64,000 nt of DNA from Chitinophagaceae bacterium (GCA_016787065.1 JAEUVD010000044.1:1-64000), one strand, 5' to 3'. Numbered from the stretch's first letter, positions 50,802-60,628 are shown. Notes: generated from the sequence alone by a model not told the origin. Made by a program: numbers and translations.

Positions 50802-52088
50802 TTACCGCTTCAATAAAAACTCCGTTCTTCTATTTTGTGCTCGTCCTTCTTCCGTGGCATTATCCGCAAGCGGTTTCATGTCGCCATAACCAACACTGGT
50901 AATACGCGAAGCGTCAATACCTGCCTTAATAAAATAATCTTTACAAACATCGGCACGTTGTTGCGATAGTAACAGATTTTTCTCCGCTTTACCTTTATTG
51001 TCGGTATGTCCTTCGATATCCACATTCAATGCAGGATCAGCTTTTAAGGTTTCAATAATAATATCAAGTTGCTTGAAAGAAGCATCCGTTAACACCGCTT
51101 TGCCTGTTTCAAAGTTCACTCCTTTGGCAGCAATATTTACTTTTTCAATTACCTCTTGTTTAATCTCCGGACAACCTTGATTTTCTTTAGTACCGGCTTC
51201 ATTCGGACATTTATCTTCCATGTCTATGATGCCATCTTTGTCGCTATCCGGACAACCGCCATACATGGCAGGGCCAGCTTGAGTAGGACATTTATCTTCA
51301 AAATCATACACACCATCATTGTCTTTATCCGGACAACCTGCTTTGCCTTTTGTGCCGGGATGGTAAGGGCATTTATCTTCATTATCGTTCACGCCATCAT
51401 TATCGGTATCCGGAATTTTGGGAGGTTCAGGTACAGGCATAGTCATACTGGTATTCACCTGAACCGGAATAGCCTTATAACCCTTCCACCAATAATTAAA
51501 TCCTATAAAATGACTTAAATGATTTTGGTTATTATTGGTAATGGCTGCTTGGAAATTAGATTCTAGATTAAGGTATAACCCTTGTGATACACGAATATTA
51601 AAACCTAAACCTGCTGGTACGCTGAAGCCATTTTCATTTTGACGGAAATTAGCAGAAGCACCAAGGGTTAAATACGGTGAGATTCGATAACGCTCACGAG
51701 CCAAAATAGAATAAATAGCTTTGGCATCCAAACAATAGTATGGTGTAGCAAAACGAAGATTTGTTTTACCCTCTTTTGCCAAAATCATGGTTGAATCTTT
51801 ATCGGTAACAGGGTAGTGTACATTGGCTACCGTTGCGGCTAGTTTTAAGTCAATGTGCTTTGAGAATGCATGCCAATAAGAAATTTGTAGCGCAGGTTCC
51901 CAATGAATTACACGCTCCGAATTTCCGGTTTGTTTATTTTTCTGAATATGCAATCCATATTTACCTGCCTGTAGACCATAAAAATCGAGTCCGCCAACAT
52001 GTATTCCAACACCGTTTTTGTATTGTTGTGCCAAGGATGAAGTAAGTACAATCAGCAAATTAAGACTTAGCAGGTAAATTTTTTTCAT
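50802..52088 (-). CDS. OmpA-family protein with thrombospondin type 3 repeats
   Basis: 428 residues: signal peptide (LLIVLTSSLAQQ), an N-terminal beta-barrel-like region to about 210, three calcium-binding type 3 repeats (DTDNDGVNDNEDKCPYHPGT; DNDGVYDFEDKCP; DKDGIIDMEDKCP, about 225-305), and an OmpA peptidoglycan-binding domain (DIEGHTDNKGKAEKNLLLSQ ... GYGDMKPLADNATEEGRAQN, about 315-428). It should tie the outer membrane to the cell wall. Common in Bacteroidota. Confidence 0.92.
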   Translation of the reverse strand: MKKIYLLSLNLLIVLTSSLAQQYKNGVGIHVGGLDFYGLQAGKYGLHIQKNKQTGNSERVIHWEPALQISYWHAFSKHIDLKLAATVANVHYPVTDKDSTMILAKEGKTNLRFATPYYCLDAKAIYSILARERYRISPYLTLGASANFRQNENGFSVPAGLGFNIRVSQGLYLNLESNFQAAITNNNQNHLSHFIGFNYWWKGYKAIPVQVNTSMTMPVPEPPKIPDTDNDGVNDNEDKCPYHPGTKGKAGCPDKDNDGVYDFEDKCPTQAGPAMYGGCPDSDKDGIIDMEDKCPNEAGTKENQGCPEIKQEVIEKVNIAAKGVNFETGKAVLTDASFKQLDIIIETLKADPALNVDIEGHTDNKGKAEKNLLLSQQRADVCKDYFIKAGIDASRITSVGYGDMKPLADNATEEGRAQNRRTEFLLKR

Positions 52089-52184
52089 GGCGCAAAAGTA
52101 CAGTTGGCAGAATACTTTCAGCGTTATTTTTTAAGGTTTATTCACAATGTGAATATTAAAAGGGAAAAAACTTTTTTGAACGAT

Positions 52185-52192
52185 TACCTTTG
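52185..52192 (+). promoter_or_regulatory. Promoter -7 box of prs
   Basis: TACCTTTG matches TAnnTTTG 20 bases before the ATG at 52212. It lies inside the upstream extension of the frame, supporting the shorter start. The -33 region is not well conserved. Confidence 0.4.
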
Positions 52193-52211
52193 CGCCACAT
52201 CTTTAGATTGC

Positions 52212-53195
52212 ATGAATCCTCCAATAATGAACCCTCCGAGAGTTAAGATATTTTCGGGAACGTCTACACTTAACTTAGCCACTGAAATTGTTCACCAATT
52301 TGGTAAAGAACTTGGCAAAGCAACTATACAAAAGTTCAGCGATGGTGAGTTTCAACCTGTTTTTAATGAAAGTATCCGTGGAGATTATGTTTTCCTTGTT
52401 CAAAGTACTTCAGCACCAAGTGATAATCTGATGGAGCTTTTAATGATGATTGATGCTGCTCGTCGTGCTTCAGCAGGTTATATTACCGCGGTAATACCTT
52501 ATTTCGGCTTTGCCCGTCAAGATCGAAAAGATAAACCGCGGGTTAGTATTGCTTCTAAGCTTGTTGCCAACCTCTTAACCACAGCTGGTGCTAACCGCAT
52601 TATGACCATGGATTTGCACGCACCTCAAATTCAAGGTTTCTTTGATATTCCGGTAGACCACCTCGATAGTTCAGCTATTTTCATTCCTTATATTGAAAAT
52701 CTTCAAATTCCAAACTTAACCTTCGCTTCCCCGGATGTTGGAAGTACCAACCGTGTGCGCGAAGTGGCCAGTTATTTTGGGGCCGATATGGTTATTTGCG
52801 ATAAACAAAGAAAACGTGCGAATGAAGTGGCTTCCATGACTGTTATCGGTGATGTTCGCGACAAGGATTTGGTGCTGATTGATGATATTTGCGATACCGC
52901 AGGTACCCTTACTAAAAGTGCTGCCATGCTGATGGATAAAGGCGCTAGAAGTGTAAGAGCATTCTGTACGCATCCGGTTTTAAGCGGGAAAGCATACGAA
53001 AACATTGCCAATTCGGTATTGAGTGAATTAGTAGTTTGCGATACAATTCCTTTAAAAGAAAAAGTGGATAAAATTAAAGTGGTAAGTACGGCAGAGTTAT
53101 TTGCCATCGCTATTCGAAATACCTTTGAAAATCGCTCTATTAATCAGCTTTTCATCCATAGTAAATTGAAAGAAAAACTTAATCTTCAAGGCTAA
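52212..53195 (+). CDS. prs: Ribose-phosphate diphosphokinase (PRPP synthetase)
   Basis: 327 residues from the ATG at 52212 (MNPPIMNPPRVKIFSGTSTL); the upstream part of the frame overlaps the promoter and is not conserved. Makes PRPP from ribose-5-phosphate and ATP for nucleotide, His and Trp synthesis. Landmarks: KFSDGEFQPVFNESIRG, VIPYFGFARQDRKDKPR (active-site flexible loop), MDLHAPQIQGFFDIPVDHL and VLIDDICDTAGTLTKSA (PRPP loop). It is followed by rplY, as in many Bacteroidota. Confidence 0.96.
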   Translation: MNPPIMNPPRVKIFSGTSTLNLATEIVHQFGKELGKATIQKFSDGEFQPVFNESIRGDYVFLVQSTSAPSDNLMELLMMIDAARRASAGYITAVIPYFGFARQDRKDKPRVSIASKLVANLLTTAGANRIMTMDLHAPQIQGFFDIPVDHLDSSAIFIPYIENLQIPNLTFASPDVGSTNRVREVASYFGADMVICDKQRKRANEVASMTVIGDVRDKDLVLIDDICDTAGTLTKSAAMLMDKGARSVRAFCTHPVLSGKAYENIANSVLSELVVCDTIPLKEKVDKIKVVSTAELFAIAIRNTFENRSINQLFIHSKLKEKLNLQG

Positions 53196-53317
53196 ACCAA
53201 CCCTGAAAGGTTAAATACCTTACCCAAATTAATACAATTTGGTTTTAGATACCGGTTGAATACAAGTTGAAACTGGAAATAATCGCTTTGAGCTGCCAAT
53301 TTTCAATCATTTTACCC

Positions 53318-53325
53318 TACTTTTG
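53318..53325 (+). promoter_or_regulatory. Possible rplY promoter -7 box
   Basis: TACTTTTG matches TAnnTTTG about 56 bases above the rplY ATG. No good -33 box at the usual distance. Confidence 0.35.
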
Positions 53326-53380
53326 CCGACCATTAAAAAATCAAAAGACAGCGGAGTCTTAAAAACCGTGTTTTATTACT

Positions 53381-53974
53381 ATGAAAGTAGTTACCATTGA
53401 AGGACAACTTAGAAGCGATTTCGGTAAAAAAGCAGCCCGTCGCGATCGTTCTGAGGGGAAAGTGCCTTGTGTAATCTACGGAGGGTCTACCAACGTGCAT
53501 TTCACAACAACCGCTAAGGATTTAAAAACCATCGTGTACACACCGGAGTTTAAAAAAGCTCATATTAAGGTAGAAGGTAAAGAATACATTTGTATTCTGA
53601 AAGATCTTCAGTTTGATAAAATTACCGATGAAGTTATTCACTTAGATTTTCTGCAATTAGTTGACGGGAAAATGGTGAATGCAAAAGTTCCATTGAACTT
53701 TACCGGACAATCTGTTGGTGTTAAAGCGGGTGGTCGTTTTGTTGTAAAAATGAGTACCATCAACATCCGCACGGCTCCTGAAAATTTGAAAGCCGCTATC
53801 GATGTGGATATCACCAACCTCGAAATCGGAAAAAATTTACGTGTTGAAGATATTATCGTTGAGAATACCGAGATTATGCATCATAAGCGTATTCCGGTTG
53901 CAGCCGTAGTTATTACACGTGCGCTTAAACAAGAAGCGAACGAAGCTGCTAAAGCGGAAAAAGGTAAGAAATAA
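53381..53974 (+). CDS. rplY: 50S ribosomal protein L25 (general stress protein Ctc form)
   Basis: 197 residues: N-terminal L25 domain binding 5S rRNA (LRSDFGKKAARRDRSEGKVP, then CVIYGGSTNVHF) and a C-terminal TL5/CTC beta-domain (residues about 95-180: KVPLNFTGQSVGVKAGGRF), ending in a Lys/Glu/Ala-rich tail. The long form is usual in Bacteroidota. A strong terminator follows 22 bases after the stop. Confidence 0.95.
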   Translation: MKVVTIEGQLRSDFGKKAARRDRSEGKVPCVIYGGSTNVHFTTTAKDLKTIVYTPEFKKAHIKVEGKEYICILKDLQFDKITDEVIHLDFLQLVDGKMVNAKVPLNFTGQSVGVKAGGRFVVKMSTINIRTAPENLKAAIDVDITNLEIGKNLRVEDIIVENTEIMHHKRIPVAAVVITRALKQEANEAAKAEKGKK

Positions 53975-53995
53975 TTTATTGTATCCTATTGTGGA

Positions 53996-54027
53996 AGTCC
54001 GTAAGTGTAAACTTGCGGACTTTTTTT
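53996..54027 (+). terminator. Intrinsic terminator of rplY
   Basis: AGTCCGTAAGT (53996-54006) pairs with ACTTGCGGACT (54011-54021) over 11 positions including one G-U pair, with a GTAA loop, followed by seven T. Confidence 0.9.
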
Positions 54028-54077
54028 ATGCCTGTTTGGTAACGCCACGTTTTAGCTTTCTACACTACATTTGCTGC

Positions 54078-55025
54078 ATGCGGAATATTAAAATAATAGA
54101 AGTAAAATCAGAAATTGGAGCCGGAACCCGAGGTGCAAGTTTAGGTATTGATGCCTTAAAAATTGCGGCATTAGATTTTATGAGTAATTTCTTTGTGAAT
54201 TTCCCAAGCGAACGTGTTGACACAGAAAACAACTTGTTATATGAACCCGTTGAAAGCCCGTATGCTAAACGTATTCGTGGTATTCGCACCATGTACGATA
54301 GAATAGCAACTTCCGTAGAATCTACGTTAAAATCTGGGTTGTTTCCATTGGTGCTTTCCGGCGATCATAGTAATGCCGGTGGAACTATAGCCGGTATAAA
54401 AATGGCTAAACCAAAATCAAGATTAGGGGTAATTTGGATCGATGCCCACGCCGATATTCATTCGCCATATACTACACCGAGTGGTAATATGCACGGTATG
54501 CCTTTGGCCATTTCTTTGGCAGAAGATAATATCGATTGTCAAGTTCATAATCCCGATGAAAACACGAAAAAGCTTTGGAATGAACTGAAGAATATAGGAA
54601 AAATTGCGCCAAAAATTCGTCCGGAAGATCTGATTTATATCGCTGTACGAGATATTGAAAAGGAAGAAGAACATATTATTAAAAAGCTAGGTATAAAAAT
54701 AATTCCGGTTTCTGAGGTTCGTAAACGTGGTGTAGCACAAGTGGTTCGTCAGTGTTTACTTAACCTGCAACATTGTGATGATATCTATGTTTCTTTTGAT
54801 GTTGATAGTTTAGATTCCAGTATTTCGCGTGGAACGGGAACTCCGGTTCCTAATGGTTTAAAAGAACGGGAAGCAGAAGATTTATTGGCCTCCTTGATGC
54901 AAAGTCATAAAATTTGTTGTTTCGAAATTACGGAAGTTAATCCAACACTTGACAAGGAAAACTTGATGGCGGAAATCGCTTTTAATATTCTGCAACGAAG
55001 TGTAAACAACCTTTTGATGAATTAA
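54078..55025 (+). CDS. Arginase/agmatinase-family hydrolase
   Basis: 315 residues from the ATG at 54078 (MRNIKIIEVKSEIGAGTRGA); the longer frame begins inside rplY. A two-manganese ureohydrolase: LVLSGDHSNAGGTIAG (first His), VIWIDAHADIHSPYTTPSGN (DxHxD) and VSFDVDSLDSSISRGTGTP (DxD) supply all metal ligands. The TTPSGNMHGMPLAI stretch resembles arginase (substrate carboxylate binding) more than agmatinase. Arginase would yield ornithine and urea. Single gene between the rplY terminator and the M16 peptidase. Confidence 0.88.
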   Translation: MRNIKIIEVKSEIGAGTRGASLGIDALKIAALDFMSNFFVNFPSERVDTENNLLYEPVESPYAKRIRGIRTMYDRIATSVESTLKSGLFPLVLSGDHSNAGGTIAGIKMAKPKSRLGVIWIDAHADIHSPYTTPSGNMHGMPLAISLAEDNIDCQVHNPDENTKKLWNELKNIGKIAPKIRPEDLIYIAVRDIEKEEEHIIKKLGIKIIPVSEVRKRGVAQVVRQCLLNLQHCDDIYVSFDVDSLDSSISRGTGTPVPNGLKEREAEDLLASLMQSHKICCFEITEVNPTLDKENLMAEIAFNILQRSVNNLLMN

Positions 55026-55129
55026 TCAGACGGGTAAATTCGCAGTTGATTATGGTGAGGGTGTTCTCCTTAAATTAAACTGTCTACTTCCGTCAATAAA
55101 ATCTTACTTTAGCACAAATTTATTTTTTT

Positions 55130-57925
55130 ATGACGTTGAAGAAACAATTCTTTGCCTTGCTGCTGGCAATGATACCGTTTTTGCTTTTTGCACAAAACAG
55201 CAAAATTCCGGTTGACCCAAAAATCAAATCAGGTGTGTTACCGAATGGTTTGAAGTATTACATTATTCAAAACAAAAAACCTGAGAAGAAAATTGAACTG
55301 CGTATGGCGGTCAATGCAGGTTCTATTCTGGAAGACAAAGATCAGTTAGGATTAGCTCACTTAATGGAGCACATGAATTTTAACGGATTGAAAAATTTTC
55401 CAAAGAATGAGGTGGTTCATTATTTGCAAAGTATTGGTGTTGATTTCGGTGCCGATTTGAATGCATACACATCGTTTGATGAAACCGTTTACATTCTTCC
55501 AATTCCTGCAGATGATAAAAAGAAAATCGATCAAGGTTTTCAGATTATTGCCGATTGGAGTGGTGCTGCTTTATTAGAGAATGAAGAAATAGATAAAGAA
55601 CGTGCCGTTGTGTTAGAAGAAAGCCGCTTAGGTAAAGGCGCCGACGATCGTATGATGAAAAAATGGTTGCCGGAATATTTGAATGGTTCGCTTTACGCCG
55701 ATCGTTTACCAATTGGTGATGATGAGTTGTTAAAGACCTTCCCGCATGATGTAATCAAACGTTTTCATCGCGATTGGTACCGTCCGAATTTACAAGCGGT
55801 AATGGTTGTGGGTGATATTGATCCTTCAGAAGCAGAACGTTTAATCAAAGAAAAATTCAGTGGATTTAAAAATCCGGCTAATCCTCGTCCTCGCCCTGAA
55901 AGCTTTGATGTGCCTGCTCGTACAGGAAGTAAAGCAATGGTATTAAGTGATCCTGAGGCGCCGTACACATTTATTCAAATTATTGGGAACAGTAGAAAGG
56001 TGAAATCTTCTGAAACAGTTAATGAGTATTTGGATGATGTTAAACAAAACTTGTTCAATTCGGTATTAGCTACTCGTTTAATGGAAGCTACGAAGTTACC
56101 AAAACCACCATACTTTTTCGCACAAGCCGGTATTTCCGGTGGATGGGCTCGTAACTATGAAAATTTTAGTATGATGGCCGTTTGTGGAACAGAAAATATT
56201 GAAGCTGCTGTGAAACAATTGATTCAGGAAAGTGCTCGTATGAAACAATTTGGTATTACAGCTGCGGAACTTGAGCGTGCGAAAGCAGATCTCATGGCCG
56301 GTTACGAAAAATCGTATAACGAACGCGATAAAACAGAATCAAAAACACGAGTTGATGAATTAGTTCGTCATTTCTTGACCAATGAATGTGTTCCTGGCAT
56401 TGAGTGGGAATACAATACCGTTAAAGCTAATTTGGATAAAATTTCGTTGAGTGAAGTAAATAAGTTTAAAGATGAAATTGATATTGATAAATCATATTTT
56501 GCTTTAGTTACTACAAAAACTGCCGATAACTTAATGTCGGATGCAGCCCTTAAAAAAATTGTGGATGAAAGTTTAGGAGGTAAAGTAGAAGCCTACAAGG
56601 AAAAAGCCTTGCCAAAAACGTTATTAGCGAAAGAACCTACACCGGGTAAAGTAGTTAAAGAAACCAAAGATGATAAGGTTCAAACAACTACTTGGACGTT
56701 AAGCAATGGTGCAACAGTAACCTATAAGAAAACAGATTTTAAAAATGATGAAATCGTTTTCTCAGGTTATCGCTTTGGTGGTTCATCGTTATATGATGGA
56801 AAAGACATTGAAAGTGGTGATTTCTGTAATAACGTAGTGGATGAAATGGGCTATGGCGAATTTTCAAGCACCGATTTAGATAAATTCCTTACAGGTAAAA
56901 CAGTTATGGTAAATACCATGGTTGATTTGAATACCGATGTTGTAAGCGGTCGTTCAACCATCAAAGATTTTGAAACCGCTATGCAGTTATTATACTTGAA
57001 GTGTAGCAGTCCGCGAAGAGATCCAGACGGAATGGCTTCTTTCAAGAATAAACAAAATCAAATTAATGCACAGCAAAAATCTGATCCTCAGAGCTACTAC
57101 ATGGATACTTTAAATCGTTACATGTATAAAAATCATCCACGTAGTAAAGAAATTTACGATGCTGCCGATTTAGATAAAATTAATATGGATAATGCTATTG
57201 CGTTTTACAATAAACGTTTTAACACGGCCAATGGTATGAACTATTTCTTTATCGGAAGCATACCTTCAGATAACTTCAAAGCATTAGTTGAAAAGTATAT
57301 TGGAGGTTTGAAAGGAGATAAGGTTGAAGCGGCATCGCGCGATATTAAAATGGATGCAATTGAAGGTGAAAATAGCTTTACTGTTCGAAAAGGAAAAGAG
57401 GCGAAGGCTATGGTAAATGATATGGCTTATTTCAACACACCTTATGTAAATCAGGATGAATTGGCTTTGAATATTTTATCTGAAGTTATTAATAACCGCA
57501 TCACCGATATTATTCGCGAAAAAATGAGTGCTATCTATGGAGGTGGCGTTGGTTTACGTGTAGCTAAATTCCCGAAAGAGAAATTTACGATGCAAAGCTT
57601 CCTTCCTTGTGGTCCGGAAAACGCTGAAAAAGTACGTATTGCTTTTTGGGAAATACTCAACGAGTGTAAGAAACCTGGAAATATTCAAGCCGATGAAATT
57701 ACAAAAGCAGTAGAAGTTTCTATTCAAAAGTACAAGGTAGGGGTAAAAACGAATAATTACTGGGTTGGTACCTTAACGAAATATCAGCAGTATAATTTAC
57801 CTACCGAGAATATTCTAAATTTTGAAACTCGAGTGAAAGCTATAACACCGGCTATGTTAACCGATATGGCTAATAAATATTTGAGTAGCAAAAATATTTT
57901 GCATGCTACCATGATGCCAGAATAG
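55130..57925 (+). CDS. M16 family zinc peptidase (pitrilysin/insulinase-like)
   Basis: 931 residues with a signal peptide (LLLAMIPFLLFAQ). The inverted zinc motif HxxEH is at 77-81 (AHLMEHMNFNG), with the third ligand Glu in EIDKERAVVLEE near 155-160. Four M16 domains fit the length; the second half is the inactive partner, which lacks HxxEH. Expected to degrade peptides in the periplasm. A TACTTTAG box about 20 bases upstream could be its promoter; a clear terminator follows. Confidence 0.93.
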   Translation: MTLKKQFFALLLAMIPFLLFAQNSKIPVDPKIKSGVLPNGLKYYIIQNKKPEKKIELRMAVNAGSILEDKDQLGLAHLMEHMNFNGLKNFPKNEVVHYLQSIGVDFGADLNAYTSFDETVYILPIPADDKKKIDQGFQIIADWSGAALLENEEIDKERAVVLEESRLGKGADDRMMKKWLPEYLNGSLYADRLPIGDDELLKTFPHDVIKRFHRDWYRPNLQAVMVVGDIDPSEAERLIKEKFSGFKNPANPRPRPESFDVPARTGSKAMVLSDPEAPYTFIQIIGNSRKVKSSETVNEYLDDVKQNLFNSVLATRLMEATKLPKPPYFFAQAGISGGWARNYENFSMMAVCGTENIEAAVKQLIQESARMKQFGITAAELERAKADLMAGYEKSYNERDKTESKTRVDELVRHFLTNECVPGIEWEYNTVKANLDKISLSEVNKFKDEIDIDKSYFALVTTKTADNLMSDAALKKIVDESLGGKVEAYKEKALPKTLLAKEPTPGKVVKETKDDKVQTTTWTLSNGATVTYKKTDFKNDEIVFSGYRFGGSSLYDGKDIESGDFCNNVVDEMGYGEFSSTDLDKFLTGKTVMVNTMVDLNTDVVSGRSTIKDFETAMQLLYLKCSSPRRDPDGMASFKNKQNQINAQQKSDPQSYYMDTLNRYMYKNHPRSKEIYDAADLDKINMDNAIAFYNKRFNTANGMNYFFIGSIPSDNFKALVEKYIGGLKGDKVEAASRDIKMDAIEGENSFTVRKGKEAKAMVNDMAYFNTPYVNQDELALNILSEVINNRITDIIREKMSAIYGGGVGLRVAKFPKEKFTMQSFLPCGPENAEKVRIAFWEILNECKKPGNIQADEITKAVEVSIQKYKVGVKTNNYWVGTLTKYQQYNLPTENILNFETRVKAITPAMLTDMANKYLSSKNILHATMMPE

Positions 57926-57950
57926 TTTTTCTAAGTAGATAGAATAAAAA

Positions 57951-57983
57951 AACTCCGATCGTTTTGGTCGGAGTTTTTTTTTT
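57951..57983 (+). terminator. Intrinsic terminator of the M16 peptidase gene
   Basis: AACTCCGATC (57951-57960) pairs with GGTCGGAGTT (57966-57975), one G-U pair, five-base loop, then a run of about ten T including the end of the stem. It may also serve the convergent gene. Confidence 0.9.
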
Positions 57984-58034
57984 GATTCTTTTGGAATCCG
58001 TGCAACTAATTTGAATATGCACTCTACTTACTTA

Positions 58035-58739
58035 CTAATCATTACTTCTTCGGTTTAAAAAAATTAGAATGTAATAAAGCAAGGTTGCAACCGAACTAAT
58101 AGCTGCTACTACATAGGTTCTTGCAGCCCATTTCAAGGCATCACTCGCTTTTTCATGTTCTTGTGGGGTGGTTACATTGGTTTGATTTAACCAAGCTAAT
58201 GCACGGTTACTCGCATCGTATTCAACCGGAAGAGTTACCACTGAAAAAATAGTGGAAAAGGAAAACAACAAAATACCGATTAACAGAATGGTTTGGTTAC
58301 CATGACCAAAACCCATAATACCTAAGCCGGCTAAAATTACCCATTGCGATAAACTTGTCCCTATTTTAACTGCTGGAACCAGTTTGCTGCGTAATTGCAA
58401 CATATTGTATTGGGTTGCGTGTTGAACCGCATGTCCACATTCGTGAGCCGCAACCGCCGCCGAACTTATAGATCTGCCCTGAAATACATCCTCACTTAAA
58501 TTTACCGTCTTATTATCCGGATTGTAGTGATCTGAAAGAAAACCTGGTGAAGAAATAACCTGAACATCGTAAATACCATGATCGCGTAACATTTTTTCAG
58601 CGATCTCCCTTCCTGATAAACCGTTTTGAAGTGGTATTTGAGCATATTCCTGAAATTTGGCTTTTAAGCGATTGCTTACAAGCATGCCTATCAAAAACAT
58701 GACCCCGGCAATTACATAATATCCCATATATGGTATCAT
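58035..58739 (-). CDS. YugP-like membrane zinc metallopeptidase
   Basis: 234 residues from the ATG at 58739 (MIPYMGYYVIAGVMF); an in-frame ATG at 58808 would add 23 residues that do not match the usual N-terminus. First span at about 6-22, zinc motif HECGHAVQHA near 118-127 in AAVAAHECGHAVQHATQYNM, two further spans near 140-185, and a last span before the C-terminus. The conserved GLSGREIAEKMLRDHGI and DHYNPDNKTVNLSEDV segments are family hallmarks. Substrate unknown. It converges on the M16 gene. Confidence 0.88.
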   Translation of the reverse strand: MIPYMGYYVIAGVMFLIGMLVSNRLKAKFQEYAQIPLQNGLSGREIAEKMLRDHGIYDVQVISSPGFLSDHYNPDNKTVNLSEDVFQGRSISSAAVAAHECGHAVQHATQYNMLQLRSKLVPAVKIGTSLSQWVILAGLGIMGFGHGNQTILLIGILLFSFSTIFSVVTLPVEYDASNRALAWLNQTNVTTPQEHEKASDALKWAARTYVVAAISSVATLLYYILIFLNRRSND

Positions 58740-58910
58740 AAAATATAAATTTTTATTTTTATGCATCAAAGATAGAACCAAAGCGACTTTGAACAATATG
58801 TGCGCCATAATTGCAGGTTATTGTTCGTTATTTGTGTCTAAATGGCGTATTTTGTAAAATCCTTGATAGTAAAGGGTTTCAGAAAATTTAGAATTTGTTC
58901 CAAAAATTGT
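58740..58910. other. Intergenic region, no gene seen
   Basis: Upstream of the zinc peptidase gene. No convincing frame on either strand and no clear repeat. The gene's own promoter should be here; I cannot point to a good box. Confidence 0.5.
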
Positions 58911-58941
58911 TTTGCTGTTAACCCACATTGAACTACTTTAG
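58911..58941 (+). promoter_or_regulatory. Promoter of candidate small RNA
   Basis: TTTG (58911-58914), exactly 19 bases, then TACTTTAG (58934-58941), one base off consensus. No reading frame begins below it; an intrinsic terminator follows within 65 bases. Confidence 0.5.
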
Positions 58942-58946
58942 CAATG

Positions 58947-59006
58947 AATTTTATGGGTTAGTAAGAAAAGGGTCAGCAAGAAATTGGTGACCCTTTCTTC
59001 TTTTTT
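58947..59006 (+). ncRNA. Candidate small RNA with intrinsic terminator
   Basis: A transcript of about 60 bases is predicted from the promoter box at 58934-58941 to the T run ending at 59006. Its 3' end is a terminator hairpin: AAAGGGTCA (58967-58975) pairs with TGACCCTTT (58988-58996), followed by CTTCTTTTTT. The -7 region also contains nested inverted repeats TAACCCA/TGGGTTA and CATTG/CAATG (58919-58960), which could be an operator. No open frame of note. The family is unknown. Confidence 0.4.
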
Positions 59007-59242
59007 ACCCTTTGCATAAGTACTGTTTATGATGCCTACTACCGCGAATTTGAATCATCCTACGTTTCGATTTTTTTATCGTTACGGTTACTTCATTTCA
59101 ACTGATTGCGTATTGCATTGCGGATAACATTTAAGGTCATATTATTTTCTTTTGACTTCATTCATCGTGGAATAAATTATTTCATTCCATATTGAATTCA
59201 TGCCTCTACAATGAACTTATCTTTACCTGATTCAAATTATAT
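59007..59242. other. Region upstream of radA
   Basis: No gene seen. TTATCTTTACC at about 59217-59227 resembles a -7 box for radA (TATCTTTA). Confidence 0.4.
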
Positions 59243-60604
59243 ATGGCAAAATCAAAGACAACATTTGTTTGTCAACATTGTGGAGCTGAAAGTGCGAAGT
59301 GGCAAGGTAAATGTTCTTCATGTAACTCATGGAATTCATTTGTTGAAGAAATTGTAAGTCCGAAACAACAGAGTAAAACAGTATGGAAAGAGGAACAACG
59401 CACTACACAACATGCTCTACCTCTTAATGAAGTAAGTGAAGTAAAAACAGAACGCATTCAAAGTACCGATCAAGAATTGAATCGGGTATTAGGAGGTGGT
59501 ATCGTTCCAGGTTCCGTAATTCTTGTTGCCGGTGAACCCGGTATCGGCAAGAGTACTTTATTTCTTCAAGATACGCTGGCTATGTCCTCCTGCACTATCT
59601 TATACGTAAGTGGTGAAGAGAGTTTGCAACAAATTAAATTACGTGCCGATCGCATCGGCATAAAGCATGAACACTTTTATTTGTTTAATGCAACACAAAC
59701 AGAAGATATATTTAGAGAGATTAAACAACTAAAACCACAACTCGTTGTTATTGATTCTATTCAAACCCTTGAAACCGGTACCATTGAAAGTGCTCCAGGA
59801 AGTGTTTCTCAAGTTAGAGAATGCACTGCAGAAATAATTCGTTTCGCAAAAGAAACGCATACCCCTGTTTTCATTATCGGTCATATTACCAAAGAAGGTA
59901 CCATCGCCGGTCCTAAAGTTTTGGAACACATGGTTGATGTTGTGCTTCAATTCGAAGGCGACCGACATTATGCTTATCGTATCATTCGTGCCACAAAAAA
60001 TCGATTTGGTGCTGCCCATGAATTAGGTATTTATGAAATGGTTGAAAACGGATTGCGTGAAGTTTCTAATCCATCGGAAATATTAATTACCCAAAAGGAA
60101 GAAAACCTAAGTGGTATAGCAATTGCCGCTACGATGGAGGGAGCTCGTCCTTTATTAATTGAAGTTCAAGCTTTGGTTACCCAAGCCGTTTATGGAACGC
60201 CACAACGAACAGCCAACGGATTCGACTTACGTCGATTACAATTATTACTCGCCGTGCTTGAAAAACGGGGCGGTTTTCATTTCGCTATGAAGGATGTGTT
60301 TTTAAATATCGCGGGCGGACTGCGTATTGAAGACCCTGCCATCGACTTGGCGGTGTTGTGTGCTTTACTTTCAAGCTATGAAGATAGACCCTTACAAGCT
60401 ACCTGTTGCTTTATCGGTGAAGTAGGACTAAGCGGTGAAATACGTGCGGTAAATCGCATCGAGCAACGCATTGCGGAAGCCGAGAAATTAGGATTTGAAA
60501 AAATTTATATGTCGGGTTACAATAAACTGAACGCTGCTTCAAAACATAAAATTGAAATAACTATGGTGAACAAAATTGAAGGGTTATACCACATGCTTTT
60601 TTAA
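59243..60604 (+). CDS. radA: DNA repair protein RadA (Sms)
   Basis: 453 residues. A branch-migration helicase for recombination. N-terminal zinc finger CQHCGAESAKWQGKCSSC, Walker A GEPGIGKST (near 96), Walker B LVVIDSIQT, the RadA-specific KNRFG motif, and a C-terminal Lon-protease-like domain (from about 280: LSGIAIAATMEGARPLLIEV, ending FIGEVGLSGEIRAVNRIEQR). All motifs intact and length normal. Confidence 0.97.
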   Translation: MAKSKTTFVCQHCGAESAKWQGKCSSCNSWNSFVEEIVSPKQQSKTVWKEEQRTTQHALPLNEVSEVKTERIQSTDQELNRVLGGGIVPGSVILVAGEPGIGKSTLFLQDTLAMSSCTILYVSGEESLQQIKLRADRIGIKHEHFYLFNATQTEDIFREIKQLKPQLVVIDSIQTLETGTIESAPGSVSQVRECTAEIIRFAKETHTPVFIIGHITKEGTIAGPKVLEHMVDVVLQFEGDRHYAYRIIRATKNRFGAAHELGIYEMVENGLREVSNPSEILITQKEENLSGIAIAATMEGARPLLIEVQALVTQAVYGTPQRTANGFDLRRLQLLLAVLEKRGGFHFAMKDVFLNIAGGLRIEDPAIDLAVLCALLSSYEDRPLQATCCFIGEVGLSGEIRAVNRIEQRIAEAEKLGFEKIYMSGYNKLNAASKHKIEITMVNKIEGLYHMLF

Positions 60605-60628
60605 ATAGTTCATACCAAACTAAAAACG

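Noticed and set aside
53919..54077. Longer N-terminus of the arginase-family protein
   Set aside because: It begins inside rplY and crosses a strong terminator; the ATG at 54078 matches the usual start.
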